NCBI RefSeq assembly: GCF_028712165.1
Contig: NZ_JAQTQR010000027.1
Span: 1 to 34,033, forward strand
Length of the DNA: 34,033 bases
Reading direction: 5' to 3'
Source: Sulfuricurvum sp.
GTDB taxonomy: Bacteria; Campylobacterota; Campylobacteria; Campylobacterales; Sulfurimonadaceae
A program made the translations under genes and the position numbers. Positions within the stretch are counted from its first letter, which is position 1. The number at the start of each line of letters is the position of its first letter. Shown one piece after another: positions 25,516 to 34,033 of this stretch. The notes beneath the pieces were generated by a model that was not told the origin of the DNA, made no database searches, and saw only the letters and a program-made list of their open reading frames with translations.

Positions 25516-27066
25516 ATGATGATAGATCATATTTTAACACTTTTAATTTTCTTCCCTGCATTGGCTGCAATGCTTGGATTTGTCGTCACAAAAGACAGTA
25601 TGAGAGCGTACGGTATTGCCGTTTCTTTCATCGAATTTGTCCTCTCTTTGTGGCTATGGTACGCGTACGATCCGATGGTTTCGGGGATGCAATTTATGGA
25701 GTCAATGCCATTGATTCCGGCTTTTGGTATTAATTACCTTCTTGGTGTGGACGGTATATCACTCTTTATTATTATTCTATCAACGTTTTTCACGATGATC
25801 GGTATTGCATCATTGACTGAAAAGCGTCACCTTAAGAATTTGATTATTACCTTGTTATTCTTAGAGATGACAATGGTTGGTGTATTTGCCGCGTTGGATG
25901 CAATTGTATTTTACGTGTTTTGGGAACTCTCATTGGTTCCGATGCTTTACATTATCGGTGCATGGGGCGGGCCGTTGCGTATATACGCATCGATCAAGTT
26001 TTTCCTCTATACGTTTACCGGTTCTTTGATTATGCTGGTCGGTATGCTCTTTATGGCGTATTTTTACAATCAGGCAACCGGAATGTGGAGCTTCTCAATC
26101 CTTGAATGGTATCGTCTGATTTTGCCGGAGAATTTCCAGCTTTGGTTATTTGCGGCATTTTTTATCGGATTTGCAATCAAAGTACCGATGTTTCCATTCC
26201 ATACATGGCTTCCGTATGCTCACGGTCAGGCACCAACTATCGGTTCGGTCATCTTGGCAGCAATTTTGCTTAAAATGGGAACGTACGCATTTGTCCGTTT
26301 TTCATTGCCGATGTTTCCGGATGCTTCGGTTTACTTTATGTTCCCGATTGCAATTATTGCCATCATAATGATTATCTATACGGCGATGGTAGCCTATGCG
26401 CAGGAAGATATTAAACAAGTTGTTGCCTACAGCTCGGTTTCTCACATGGGTGTTATTATCCTCGGTACGTTCGCGTTGAACGTTGAAGGGGTGAGCGGAT
26501 CGGTGTTCTTAATGCTGGCGCATGGGGTTGTCTCAGGGGCTCTGTTCTTACTCGTCGGAGTGATTTATGATCGACGTCATACAAAAATGATGTCGGAGTT
26601 CGGTGGAATTGCATCGGTTATGCCTCGCTATGCGACTATTTTCGGAATTATGATGATGGCATCAGTGGGATTACCGCTTACGATTAACTTTGTCGGAGAG
26701 TTTTTGAGTTTGCTCGGTTTTTATAAACAATCTCACATGATTACGCTTACGGCCGGAGTAGCCATTATCGTTGGGGCAATTTATATGCTTTCTGCCTATA
26801 AAAAAATGTTTTTCGGTACTGTAACGAATGAAGCAAACCGAAATTTGAAAGATGTAAACCGCACTGAACTTCTTGGGCTTATCCCATTAGTTATTGTAGC
26901 AATTTGGCTGGGTGTATATCCAAAACCTGTTTTGGGACCGATTAACAACAGTGTCGAGTCGATTATACAGCTTATGCATGACAAAGCTCAAAGTCCTGAG
27001 GCTAAAGAGCGTATCCCTAACCTTTCAGATTCGAGTAAGATCATTTCAATGCAGGAGGCGCACTAA
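25516..27066 (+). CDS. nuoM: Complex I subunit NuoM
   Basis: A 516-aa antiporter-like proton-channel subunit with 14 predicted helices. The membrane Glu lies in [20 protein letters not shown], the channel Lys in [17 protein letters not shown], and [17 protein letters not shown] is conserved. A polar C-terminal tail of about 30 residues extends past the last helix. Two ATG codons stand side by side at the start, 25516 and 25519; either may be used. Shine-Dalgarno AAGGAG precedes them. Its stop overlaps the nuoN ATG by one base. Confidence 0.97.
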   Translation: MMIDHILTLLIFFPALAAMLGFVVTKDSMRAYGIAVSFIEFVLSLWLWYAYDPMVSGMQFMESMPLIPAFGINYLLGVDGISLFIIILSTFFTMIGIASLTEKRHLKNLIITLLFLEMTMVGVFAALDAIVFYVFWELSLVPMLYIIGAWGGPLRIYASIKFFLYTFTGSLIMLVGMLFMAYFYNQATGMWSFSILEWYRLILPENFQLWLFAAFFIGFAIKVPMFPFHTWLPYAHGQAPTIGSVILAAILLKMGTYAFVRFSLPMFPDASVYFMFPIAIIAIIMIIYTAMVAYAQEDIKQVVAYSSVSHMGVIILGTFALNVEGVSGSVFLMLAHGVVSGALFLLVGVIYDRRHTKMMSEFGGIASVMPRYATIFGIMMMASVGLPLTINFVGEFLSLLGFYKQSHMITLTAGVAIIVGAIYMLSAYKKMFFGTVTNEANRNLKDVNRTELLGLIPLVIVAIWLGVYPKPVLGPINNSVESIIQLMHDKAQSPEAKERIPNLSDSSKIISMQEAH

Positions 27067-28571
27067 TGTTAGAGCCGATTCATGTTTCGCTTGCGTCGCT
27101 TAATTTAGCGACGTTAGCCCCGATGCTCATTGCGATTGTCGGTGCGCTGGTTATTTTAGTGATCGATATGGCAAAGGGAGGGCTGCACAAATCGTTGTAC
27201 GTCATGCTCAGTCTTTTGTTTTTGCTTTTGGATTTAGGTTCGTTGATCGATTTTGCAGGCTTGTTTCTTAAAAACGGAACAATCTTAGGTTTCTTTGATG
27301 TCATGCTTATGGATGGTCTAGCCATCTTGGCTCAGATCATTATTGTAGTGGGATCAATGCTCTTTATTCCGTTGGCATTGACTTCAAAACGGTTTCATGA
27401 ATACAACTATCCGGAGTATTTTGCCCTCTTTTTATTCATGATTTCCGGCTTTCAGTTTATGGTTGCAACCGATAATCTGATTTTGATCTTCATCGGATTG
27501 GAAACGGCATCGTTGGCACTTTATACCCTTATCGCATTGCATAACCGTGCTAAATCTTTTGAAGCTGCCGTGAAGTACTTTACGATGGGTGCATTGGCAG
27601 CAGGCTTTTTCGCTTTCGGTTCGATGATTTTTTATGCGATCAGCGGTTCTGTTGAAATCAATCAGATAGCAACCGTATTGGCAGAAGATCATTACAGTAA
27701 TATTGGCTATATTTTGATTGCTGTTACCTTTATGATCGCAGCAATCGGATTTAAAATATCGATGGTACCGTTCCATACCTGGACACCGGACGTTTATGAA
27801 GGTTCATCTGCAGCACTAGCAGGATATATGTCAATCGTTCCTAAAATCGCAGGTTTTGTGGTTGCGATGCGTTTGTTTGAATTTTTGGTTCACAGCGGAG
27901 TAGCATGGCTGCAAGTCATCCTGTATATCGGAGTTGTCATAACGATGACGGCAGCTAACGTATGGGCATTGGTACAAAGTGATGTCAAGCGTATGTTGGC
28001 ATACAGTTCAATCAGCCATGCCGGTTTTGTAATGGCAGCGATTTTGATCGGTACGACCCAAGCCAACACAGGATTGTTTTTGTATTGGGCGCTCTTTAGC
28101 TTTACCAATCTCGGAGCCTTTACGATGTTATGGGTGAATCGACAGAAAAATCTCCTTCCGGGGCAAAGTTCGGATCATCCGTACGAGAAATTCTCCGGTA
28201 TGGTAAAAACAATGCCGATGGGTGCCGTGATGATGGGTCTGTTTATGCTTTCCCTCGCCGGTATCCCTCCGTTTGGTCTGTTCTGGGGTAAATTGTACAT
28301 GATAGGATCTGCCGTCTCAGCAGGTTATACGGGACTGGCTCTTATCATGGCTCTGAACTCGGCGATCGCCGGGTATTACTACTTGAAACTTATTGTATTT
28401 ATGTTTATGAAAGAACCAATGGTCGGATATGAGAAGATGTATTTTATGAATGCCTCTCTTTCGCTGAAAACCATTATCGGTATTGCTGTAGTCGGAACAA
28501 TATTTGCCGTATTTGCAGTCAACCCTTTGTTGAAAGTTATTACTCTATTCGTGTATAATAGCGGCTATTAA
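27066..28571 (+). CDS. nuoN: Complex I subunit NuoN
   Basis: A 501-aa antiporter-like proton-channel subunit with 14 predicted helices. The membrane Glu is in [16 protein letters not shown], the channel Lys in [18 protein letters not shown], and [17 protein letters not shown] matches the family. Length is normal. It is the last nuo gene, starting on the last base of nuoM. The stop is followed at once by a perfect palindrome and then pflA. Confidence 0.97.
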   Translation: MLEPIHVSLASLNLATLAPMLIAIVGALVILVIDMAKGGLHKSLYVMLSLLFLLLDLGSLIDFAGLFLKNGTILGFFDVMLMDGLAILAQIIIVVGSMLFIPLALTSKRFHEYNYPEYFALFLFMISGFQFMVATDNLILIFIGLETASLALYTLIALHNRAKSFEAAVKYFTMGALAAGFFAFGSMIFYAISGSVEINQIATVLAEDHYSNIGYILIAVTFMIAAIGFKISMVPFHTWTPDVYEGSSAALAGYMSIVPKIAGFVVAMRLFEFLVHSGVAWLQVILYIGVVITMTAANVWALVQSDVKRMLAYSSISHAGFVMAAILIGTTQANTGLFLYWALFSFTNLGAFTMLWVNRQKNLLPGQSSDHPYEKFSGMVKTMPMGAVMMGLFMLSLAGIPPFGLFWGKLYMIGSAVSAGYTGLALIMALNSAIAGYYYLKLIVFMFMKEPMVGYEKMYFMNASLSLKTIIGIAVVGTIFAVFAVNPLLKVITLFVYNSGY

Positions 28572-28586
28572 TCCTCATTATGAGGA
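28572..28586 (+). promoter_or_regulatory. Perfect palindrome between nuoN and pflA
   Basis: TCCTCAT-T-ATGAGGA is a perfect 7+1+7 palindrome starting on the base after the nuoN stop and ending about 5 bases before the pflA ribosome site. In RNA it gives a 6-bp hairpin with a three-base loop. No T-run follows, so it should not stop transcription; RNA processing, stability or translational control of pflA is possible. Confidence 0.5.
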
Positions 28587-28601
28587 AAAGAAGGGGAAGG
28601 A

Positions 28602-30959
28602 TTGAGACACTGGATTGCTCTATGCCTCTGTTTCCCCTTGTTTGCCTTGGAACTCTCCATCCAAACCGGAAAAGAGGAAGGGGCGACATTTAGTATTCTC
28701 CACCTTCAAAATGCATTCCCTTTCACGTGTGATGCAACAAACGATGAGTTTGGCGAAACACGGCGAATCGATTGTCGCATACCACAAGCAACAAAACAGA
28801 CCTTCTCCCCGATCAACAATGCTCAATTCAGTATAACCGGTGTTTCTTCGCCTCAAGGCTATAGTATTACTATCCTTCCCAAAGCAAAAATGAAACTGAT
28901 TCCACTCGCATTTGATCTTTCCAAAGAGACAGAAACGTTTCAAGGAAACATTCGCAAAGCAAAGCATTGGAGTGTAGTCGGATACACACAGACTCTTCCC
29001 TTGATAGTAATGAATCCAACACCTGAATCAGGAATTAACTTCCCTATAAATATCAAAAAAGATATGAGACCTATTGTCGGAGGCCTCGACCTGAAAGGGA
29101 ACCCGATAAAGATTACACGGGTACAAGACGTTACTGACTATATGGAGATGAAAAAAGCGTATGAAGCAAAGAGATACGACAGAGTTCTTGATCTCAGTAC
29201 GAATGCTCTGAAAAACTATCCGAAGACTGTCTTTAAAAATGAATTATTGCTCTATCAAATCCGTGCATTGCATCACGAAGAGAATTCTGAAAAACTCATA
29301 GAAATTGCCAAGCAGTTTTTGCGAGATTATTCTTCGGATCCAAGTGTCGCAGAGGTCCTAGCTTATATCGCTGATGCCTATGGAAAAATCGGTCAGAGTG
29401 TCGATGCGGATTACTTTTTTGACCGGTTGTTCGATGAGCAGGCGGACAGTCCGTTTGCATCATTGGGGATGCTTTACAAAGCTGAGCAGTTGGAAGGTTC
29501 AGGAGAGATTAAAAATGCAGTTGAGTTGTATAAAAAGGCCCTTGAAACGAGTAAAGATGTAGCCGTTGCTTCTGAAGCGGCTTTTAAACTTGCCCAAATC
29601 GAGCTGAACAATGGAAATACAAAAAAAGCGGCACAGTATGTTGACAAAATTGCATCGGCCAATCCGAATTATTTTAAAGACGTTCGAGACAATTCCATGG
29701 CTATGGCAGAAACATTCTTTGAAAAAAATGACCCTAAAACGGCAGCACGTATCAGCGAATCTCTTTTAAATGCGACCGATAAAAAGTCTCCCGATTATGA
29801 GGTGAATCTTAAAGCTCTCGGATTTGCATTGGCTAAGGCCAATAACAAACTAGAAGCCTTAAAGCGATTTAATGAGTATTTGGACACCTATAAATACGGT
29901 CAATATATAGAAGACGTACGTAGGGCTAAAGACAGTTTATTTTTTGATGACGGGGATAAAAATACGACCAAAGAGATCAAAAAATACGATGAGTTGATCG
30001 AGCGTTACGGAAATGACAGTGTCGGTAAAAAAGCCCTTTATAAAAAAGCACAGCTTCTTTTTAAAGAACAAAAATATCAAGCGATTTTGGATATGGAAAG
30101 CTATTTGTATCGCTTGGAATCGACCGAATATCCGGAAACGAACAGTATGATTTCAAAAAGTGCAATCGGTTTGGAAAAAGCACGTCTTAAAGAGGGAAAA
30201 TGTGTTGAAGCGATGGCGTTTCAAAAAATGTATAAGATACGCCTTTTGCCTGAATGGGATGAATATATATTTAATTGCGAACTCAAAACAACCCAATATG
30301 CAGCAGCGAAAAAAATAGCACAAAGCCATCTCAAATCAAAATCGATTGCCGAACGGCAGATTTGGCTTTCTCGTATGGTGAAGACGCAGTTCGGACTCGG
30401 TGAATACAAAGAGGCGATTAAAGGAGGAGAAGAACTGATAACCCTTTTGGATGTTGAGAAAAATCCATCTTTGAATGACATCTATCGAACCATGTTTGAT
30501 GCAGCTCAGCGAGTGAGTGATGATGAGGGGATGATCCGCCATATAAAATCGGTTGAAGGTGCTTATCCTAATGATTTTAAAGATATTGAGCGATATACCC
30601 AAATGGTGAGTCTGGGGCTTAAACGCAAAGATGAAGGGATGGTACAAACGTATGGACGCAAAGTAAGTGCCCTGCAGGAGAGAACCAAAACCTATACACA
30701 AAGCCCTTATATCGAATTTACCCTTGCTCAGTCATACCAAAATTTAGGGAAAGACAGTGCTGCACTCTCTGTCCTTAAAACCTTGGACAAACAAAAACTC
30801 GATACGGAGAAACGTGCCCGTCAGCAATACCTTATCGGAGCGATAGAGCAAAAATTAGGGCATAAACGCGAAGCACGCGATGCTTTTAATGCGAGTATTA
30901 AAGCGAATAAAAACTCTGCATGGGGAAAACTGGCTAAAGATGCATTGGGATTAATGTAA
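28602..30959 (+). CDS. pflA: PflA-like flagellar motor protein (TPR repeats)
   Basis: A 785-aa periplasmic protein. A signal peptide is seen (MRHWIALCLCFPLFALE). A beta-rich region of about 150 residues is followed by helical hairpin repeats of TPR/Sel1 type to the C terminus; repeat-like pieces include YEAKRYDRVLDLSTNAL, AVELYKKALE and KAAQYVDKIASANP. Length and position directly behind nuoN match PflA of Campylobacter jejuni (Cj1565c, about 788 aa) and the H. pylori gene in the same place. PflA is needed for rotation and forms part of the periplasmic scaffold, with PflB, that holds stator units in the wide high-torque motor. The start is TTG at 28602 behind AGGGGAAGG; no in-frame ATG gives a signal peptide. 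Its end overlaps convergent miaA by 9 bases. Confidence 0.87.
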   Translation: MRHWIALCLCFPLFALELSIQTGKEEGATFSILHLQNAFPFTCDATNDEFGETRRIDCRIPQATKQTFSPINNAQFSITGVSSPQGYSITILPKAKMKLIPLAFDLSKETETFQGNIRKAKHWSVVGYTQTLPLIVMNPTPESGINFPINIKKDMRPIVGGLDLKGNPIKITRVQDVTDYMEMKKAYEAKRYDRVLDLSTNALKNYPKTVFKNELLLYQIRALHHEENSEKLIEIAKQFLRDYSSDPSVAEVLAYIADAYGKIGQSVDADYFFDRLFDEQADSPFASLGMLYKAEQLEGSGEIKNAVELYKKALETSKDVAVASEAAFKLAQIELNNGNTKKAAQYVDKIASANPNYFKDVRDNSMAMAETFFEKNDPKTAARISESLLNATDKKSPDYEVNLKALGFALAKANNKLEALKRFNEYLDTYKYGQYIEDVRRAKDSLFFDDGDKNTTKEIKKYDELIERYGNDSVGKKALYKKAQLLFKEQKYQAILDMESYLYRLESTEYPETNSMISKSAIGLEKARLKEGKCVEAMAFQKMYKIRLLPEWDEYIFNCELKTTQYAAAKKIAQSHLKSKSIAERQIWLSRMVKTQFGLGEYKEAIKGGEELITLLDVEKNPSLNDIYRTMFDAAQRVSDDEGMIRHIKSVEGAYPNDFKDIERYTQMVSLGLKRKDEGMVQTYGRKVSALQERTKTYTQSPYIEFTLAQSYQNLGKDSAALSVLKTLDKQKLDTEKRARQQYLIGAIEQKLGHKREARDAFNASIKANKNSAWGKLAKDALGLM

Positions 30960-31847
30960 GAGTATTTCCTCGGCCCTGGTTCTTATTTTGTCTACTTCTC
31001 CGCTTTCGCTTAGACTAAATTGATTGGCGTTAAACGTTTGCTGCCGTTTGGCGAGTTGCGCCGTATGGGTTGTTATTGCCTCGATCAATTCATATTTAGA
31101 AATTTTCCCGTCTAAAAATTCCAGTGTTTCGAGTATACCGATTGCTTTCATACTGTTGGGGGCTCTTCCATAAAGCCGTTCAAGCTCTGCGACTTCGTCA
31201 ATCAGTCCTGAATGAACCATCTTCCGCGTGCGAAGAGCGATACGCTCACGTAAAACCGCTCTGTCTATTTTGAGTTCAAAAACAGGACACTCTTCAATAA
31301 TCGGCTCAGCAGGATGAGCGCGAAACCATTCTGAAGGAGGAATATTCGTCTCCAGATAAATTAAAAGCATCTTTTCGATCCGATAGGAGTCACTGGGAGT
31401 AATTTTCTCCATGTAGAGTGGATCAATACTCCTGAGCAACGTATGGCACTTAGAGAGGTCGGCAAGCATACTGTTGGCACGTGCAGTCGTATCAGGGGAA
31501 TAGTCCGGAATTTTTGAGAGTCCATCTAACATACTTTTGAGATAAAAGCTGCTTCCTCCGACAATGATGATGTTTTTCTCTTCTTCAGCAGCACGTTCAC
31601 GAATACGTTGGTACTCATCAATAAAAGTGATAACACTTGCATTTTCATCCGGAGATAAGCGATTGATCCCGAAATGCTCCACAAGAGTGAGTTCAGAAGA
31701 GGAAGGCTTTGCAGAAGCAATATCAATCTCTTTGTAAATACTGAGAGAATCGATCGATAATATAAGAGCATTATGGTTTAAAGCAAGTTCAAGAGCGAGA
31801 TCACTTTTTCCCGAAGCAGTGGAACCGATAATTGCTATTTGTTTCAT
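30951..31847 (-). CDS. miaA: tRNA dimethylallyltransferase MiaA
   Basis: A 298-aa enzyme that adds a dimethylallyl group to N6 of A37 in tRNAs reading UNN codons, the first step of (ms2)i6A. The P-loop GSTASGKS is at 8-15, and the catalytic-site segment SIDSLSIYKEIDIASAKPS carries D33. IIVGGSSFYLKSML and the C-terminal TTHTAQLAKRQQTF basic region, which binds tRNA, are present. Length is normal. The start codon is fixed by the P-loop spacing; a minus-strand TATAAT lies only 6 bases before it. The 3' end overlaps pflA by 9 bases, so the two genes converge without a terminator between them. Confidence 0.96.
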   Translation of the reverse strand: MKQIAIIGSTASGKSDLALELALNHNALILSIDSLSIYKEIDIASAKPSSSELTLVEHFGINRLSPDENASVITFIDEYQRIRERAAEEEKNIIIVGGSSFYLKSMLDGLSKIPDYSPDTTARANSMLADLSKCHTLLRSIDPLYMEKITPSDSYRIEKMLLIYLETNIPPSEWFRAHPAEPIIEECPVFELKIDRAVLRERIALRTRKMVHSGLIDEVAELERLYGRAPNSMKAIGILETLEFLDGKISKYELIEAITTHTAQLAKRQQTFNANQFSLSESGEVDKIRTRAEEILLH

Positions 31848-32002
31848 ATTTATATTATAACGCTATCGGAATAAAATCCCGATAGACTACGTTAACACTG
31901 TGTTTACTTCAGCAGTAAGCTCATATGCACATATATGCACTTTGTTATGATAAAAGAGAAATTACGATAAAATAAATAGACTTCATTTAACAAAGGCTTT
32001 GT
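31848..32002. promoter_or_regulatory. Divergent promoter region of miaA and the prenyltransferase gene
   Basis: A 155-base AT-rich gap. It holds a minus-strand TATAAT for miaA (31854-31859), a 7-bp inverted repeat CTATCGG/CCGATAG (31863-31869 and 31879-31885), an almost perfect dyad GTTAACAC-T-GTGTTTAC (31891-31907), a repeat of ATATGCAC one helical turn apart (31923-31930, 31933-31940), and a plus-strand TAAAAT (31968-31973) about 30 bases before the GTG start at 32003. The dyads look like operators but no regulator is encoded nearby. Confidence 0.5.
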
Positions 32003-32863
32003 GTGCAGCGAATTGCGAAAAGATTACGAGATTTTAATGAACTGGTTATGTTTCAACATACCGTCTTTTCACTCCCTTTTATTTTTACCGCAATGATCGT
32101 TGCAGCCGGTGGATGGTTTGGATTTAAACTCCTTGTATTAGGTGCTTTTGCAGCAATCAGTGCGCGTAATGCTGCCATGGGTTTTAATCGTTATGTGGAT
32201 CGTAAATTTGATAAGCATAATCCCAGAACGGCGGGTCGACCAAGTGTAGACGGGCGATTGGACGGAGCATCCATTTTCATTTTTACTGCCGTAAATGCAG
32301 TTGTATTTATTGCCGTCGCTTATTTCATTAACGAGTTGGCATTTTATCTGAGCGTGCCGGTATTGGTGGTATTGCTCAGTTATTCGTATTTTAAGCGATT
32401 TAGTTCGATGGCACACATCGTATTGGGTATATCTTTGGGGATGGCTCCCATCGCCGGTGCGATTGCTGTGCTGGGCTATATGCCGTTATGGTCTTTTTGG
32501 CTGAGTATCGGAGTGGTTTTCTGGGTTGCGGGATTTGATTTACTCTATTCACTGCAAGATATGGACTTTGACCGTACAAATAACCTACATTCGATCCCCT
32601 CACGTTACGGAAGCAGTGCGACGATGAAAATATCGGCATCCTTTCATATTCTAAGTGTTCTCTTTTGGTCACTTTTTGTATTTGAAGCCGGTTTGGGATA
32701 TCCTGCCATAATGGCAGTTGTATTTTCTGGCGCTATGCTCACCTATGAGCACTATTTGGTACGTAAAGATTTTACTCAAATCGATCGGGCATTCTTTACA
32801 GTGAACGGTTATTTGGGATTTGTATTTATCGGATTAATAATTTTAGATAAGGTGATAGTATGA
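32003..32863 (+). CDS. mqnP: UbiA-family prenyltransferase, probably MqnP
   Basis: A 286-aa integral membrane enzyme with about eight helices that attaches a polyprenyl chain to an aromatic acid. The two Asp-rich motifs that bind Mg-prenyl diphosphate are visible: N62-x3-D66-x3-D70 (NRYVDRKFD) and the D186-M-D188-F-D190 region in YSLQDMDFDR. Members of this family in Campylobacterota serve menaquinone synthesis by the futalosine route (MqnP), although many are labelled UbiA (4-hydroxybenzoate polyprenyltransferase); the assignment is by lineage. The product would be the quinone used by the complex I upstream. The start is GTG at 32003, chosen because the ATG at 32048 would cut off the conserved RLRDFNELVMFQHTVFSLPF. 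It shares ATGA with the next gene. Confidence 0.87.
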   Translation: MQRIAKRLRDFNELVMFQHTVFSLPFIFTAMIVAAGGWFGFKLLVLGAFAAISARNAAMGFNRYVDRKFDKHNPRTAGRPSVDGRLDGASIFIFTAVNAVVFIAVAYFINELAFYLSVPVLVVLLSYSYFKRFSSMAHIVLGISLGMAPIAGAIAVLGYMPLWSFWLSIGVVFWVAGFDLLYSLQDMDFDRTNNLHSIPSRYGSSATMKISASFHILSVLFWSLFVFEAGLGYPAIMAVVFSGAMLTYEHYLVRKDFTQIDRAFFTVNGYLGFVFIGLIILDKVIV

Positions 32864-33381
32864 GTGAGATAAGACTTGTAACCGCAACGATTGATTTGGT
32901 GTACGAAGAAGTAGGAACAGATACCGAAAAATATGAGCTGGAGTTTAATGAGATCAGCGAAACGGATGAAGACTCTATCGGTCAATGGGTAAAACACGCA
33001 AAAGTTCGAGGTGAAACGAACGATAACGATGCGGTGATGCTCAATCTGATGGTAGAGCTTTACCGAAAGATTGACAAAATTGAGTTATTGCTGACTAAGG
33101 GTTATCCTAAGCGTTTAGTGCTTACGAGTGAAGCATTTATCGAGAGTATCGGATTAGAGCACTTTAAGCTCAGTACGGAAGGTTTTGAAGCGGGGAAACA
33201 TTATTACGGCCGTGTTGAAATAGCAACGTTCCCCAAACGTGAAATAGCTTTCTTCTTTGAAGCTATCGATTCATCCTTGGCAAAAATTGAAAAAATGCAT
33301 GTTCGGGACGAGAAAGAGTGGGGATATTATATGACGGCGTGTGAACGGGCTATGATCCGTCAGATGAAAGGGCTTGAATGA
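32860..33381 (+). CDS. Conserved-looking protein of unknown function (173 aa)
   Basis: A cytoplasmic acidic protein that I do not recognise. It has no signal peptide, membrane helix or cofactor motif. The first 60 residues mix strands and acidic loops (ELEFNEISETDEDS); 60-90 is a helix (MLNLMVELYRKIDKIELLL); the segment HYYGRVEIATFPKREIAFFF looks like beta-strands and is only loosely reminiscent of PilZ-like barrels, with no RxxxR or [D/N]xSxxG motif. It starts inside the stop of the prenyltransferase gene and its own stop overlaps the next gene (ATGA), so all three are translationally coupled. Possible link to membrane or quinone metabolism by position only. Confidence 0.75.
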   Translation: MSEIRLVTATIDLVYEEVGTDTEKYELEFNEISETDEDSIGQWVKHAKVRGETNDNDAVMLNLMVELYRKIDKIELLLTKGYPKRLVLTSEAFIESIGLEHFKLSTEGFEAGKHYYGRVEIATFPKREIAFFFEAIDSSLAKIEKMHVRDEKEWGYYMTACERAMIRQMKGLE

Positions 33382-33893
33382 ATCATATGATAGAGATTGC
33401 CCTGATCGCATTGGCGGTAATGGTTGTCGGGCTCATCTATTATGTTATTACGAAAGAGGGGGAGGTGACTTCTCAGATCCGTGCAGTTGCAAAAGCAGTT
33501 GAAGATTTACACCGTGAACTGTTTATGCTCGATAAACGGCTTAAACAAGAGCTTGAAATTATCACATCACTTCAAGAGAGCGTTCCTCGTGAACAACATT
33601 CGCTGCATGCAGAACTGGGACGTGAAGTCAATGAAATATCAATACCGATTCTGGAGTCTCTTGGACAGATTGAGGGGAGTTTTAGCGCGTACAAAGAAAA
33701 AACTGAAAACCGTCTTCGCTATCTTGAAGAGCGTATCCGTAATCTTTCTCTTCCTACCTCAATCAGCGGTCTGGATGATGAAAAGGTAATCAGCCGATAC
33801 AACCAGGGTGTTGAAGTGGATGCGATAGCCAAAGAGCTTAGATTGTCAAAAGCGGAAGTTGAATTTGTGTTAAAGATCAATCAACTGCGCTAA
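33378..33893 (+). CDS. Membrane-anchored coiled-coil protein with C-terminal HTH-like end
   Basis: A 171-aa protein of unknown function. One N-terminal transmembrane helix (about 4-24, IEIALIALAVMVVGLIYYVI) is followed by a long charged coiled coil (about 28-125) and a short C-terminal unit, DDEKVISRYNQGVEVDAIAKELRLSKAEVEFVL, written here as residues about 133-166, which has the spacing of a helix-turn-helix of the kind seen in small bacterial anchored proteins (DUF6115-like). With one helix and no signal cleavage site, the bulk most likely faces the cytoplasm. It overlaps the previous gene by 4 bases. Whether the terminal unit binds DNA or protein is unknown. Confidence 0.75.
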   Translation: MNHMIEIALIALAVMVVGLIYYVITKEGEVTSQIRAVAKAVEDLHRELFMLDKRLKQELEIITSLQESVPREQHSLHAELGREVNEISIPILESLGQIEGSFSAYKEKTENRLRYLEERIRNLSLPTSISGLDDEKVISRYNQGVEVDAIAKELRLSKAEVEFVLKINQLR

Positions 33894-33905
33894 AAGGTAA
33901 TTAAT

Positions 33906-33932
33906 GCTTTTTTAAGCTTTTTAAGCTATAAT
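33906..33932 (+). promoter_or_regulatory. Promoter of the tRNA-Arg gene
   Basis: A perfect TATAAT at 33927-33932, 20 bases before the tRNA, is preceded by two overlapping GCTTTTTTAAGC-like units with a 10-base period (33906-33917 and 33916-33926). Periodic T-tracts instead of a -35 box are the hallmark of sigma70 promoters in this phylum. The two units also form small GCTT/AAGC dyads. Confidence 0.7.
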
Positions 33933-33951
33933 TTCGTTCTCTTTAAAAGAT

Positions 33952-34028
33952 GCGTCCGTAGCTCAGCTGGATAGAGCACCGGTTTGCGGTACCGGCGGTC
34001 AGGGATTCGAATTCCTTCGGGCGCACCA
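33952..34028 (+). tRNA. tRNA-Arg (anticodon GCG)
   Basis: A complete 77-base cloverleaf with encoded CCA. Acceptor stem GCGTCCG pairs with CGGGCGC (one G-U), D-arm GCTC/GAGC, anticodon stem CCGGT/ACCGG with loop TTGCGGT, so the anticodon is GCG (33986-33988) reading CGC and CGU as Arg. The T-arm is AGGGA-TTCGAAT-TCCTT. A at position 20 of the D-loop supports Arg identity, and the body resembles E. coli tRNA-Arg. Most bacteria use ACG (modified to ICG) for this box, so GCG is noteworthy. Confidence 0.95.
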
Positions 34029-34033
34029 TCTTT

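Noticed and set aside
1-34033. Mobile element, prophage or CRISPR array
   Set aside because: No transposase, integrase, phage gene or regularly spaced repeat was found; base composition and gene packing look uniform.

Overview
The window is a gene-dense chromosomal segment from a member of the Campylobacterota (former Epsilonproteobacteria), most likely close to Sulfuricurvum or Sulfurimonas. Three things support this: complex I genes whose nuoE and nuoF positions hold non-canonical proteins, pflA (a flagellar motor gene) directly behind nuoN, and a miaA / mqnP-type gene neighbourhood. I see no insertion sequence, prophage, CRISPR array or other mobile element. Genus placement is inference, since no rRNA is present.

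Left part (1-10828): the 3' end of a J-domain protein; a lone DUF234/PD-(D/E)xK-like gene and a small Cys/His protein on the minus strand; then on the plus strand an aldo/keto reductase, a lipoprotein, a class I/II aminotransferase, endonuclease IV (nfo), a FadL-type outer-membrane transporter, an acyl-CoA/AMP ligase and an AAA+ ATPase, packed with small gaps or overlaps. A soluble zinc-binding (CZB) chemoreceptor with its own promoter follows.

Centre (10829-28571): a 315-base regulatory gap with a candidate promoter, a 10-base direct repeat at 11-base period and a leader inverted repeat, followed by a 17.4-kb complex I operon of 15 genes: nuoA, B, C, D, a 74-aa NuoE substitute, a 678-aa fusion of an N3-type domain with a GltD-like FAD/NAD(P)H oxidoreductase, two complete and different NuoG proteins in tandem, then nuoH, I, J, K, L, M, N. 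The membrane arm and N2/N6 relay look normal. The electron-input end is rebuilt: no canonical FMN/NADH domain, no N1a ligands, one N3 cysteine missing, a second flavoprotein module fused on, and twice the usual NuoG. This is the most interesting system in the window.

Right part (28572-34033): pflA is attached to the nuo operon behind a perfect palindrome, then converges on miaA. Divergent from miaA is an mqnP/ubiA-type prenyltransferase followed by two overlapping genes of unknown function and, with its own promoter, a tRNA-Arg gene with anticodon GCG.

Functional picture: nuo makes or uses proton-motive force and reduces or oxidises a quinone that an mqnP-type enzyme would help build; pflA and the chemoreceptor link the same neighbourhood to motility and energy sensing; FadL and the ligase suggest import and activation of hydrophobic acids.
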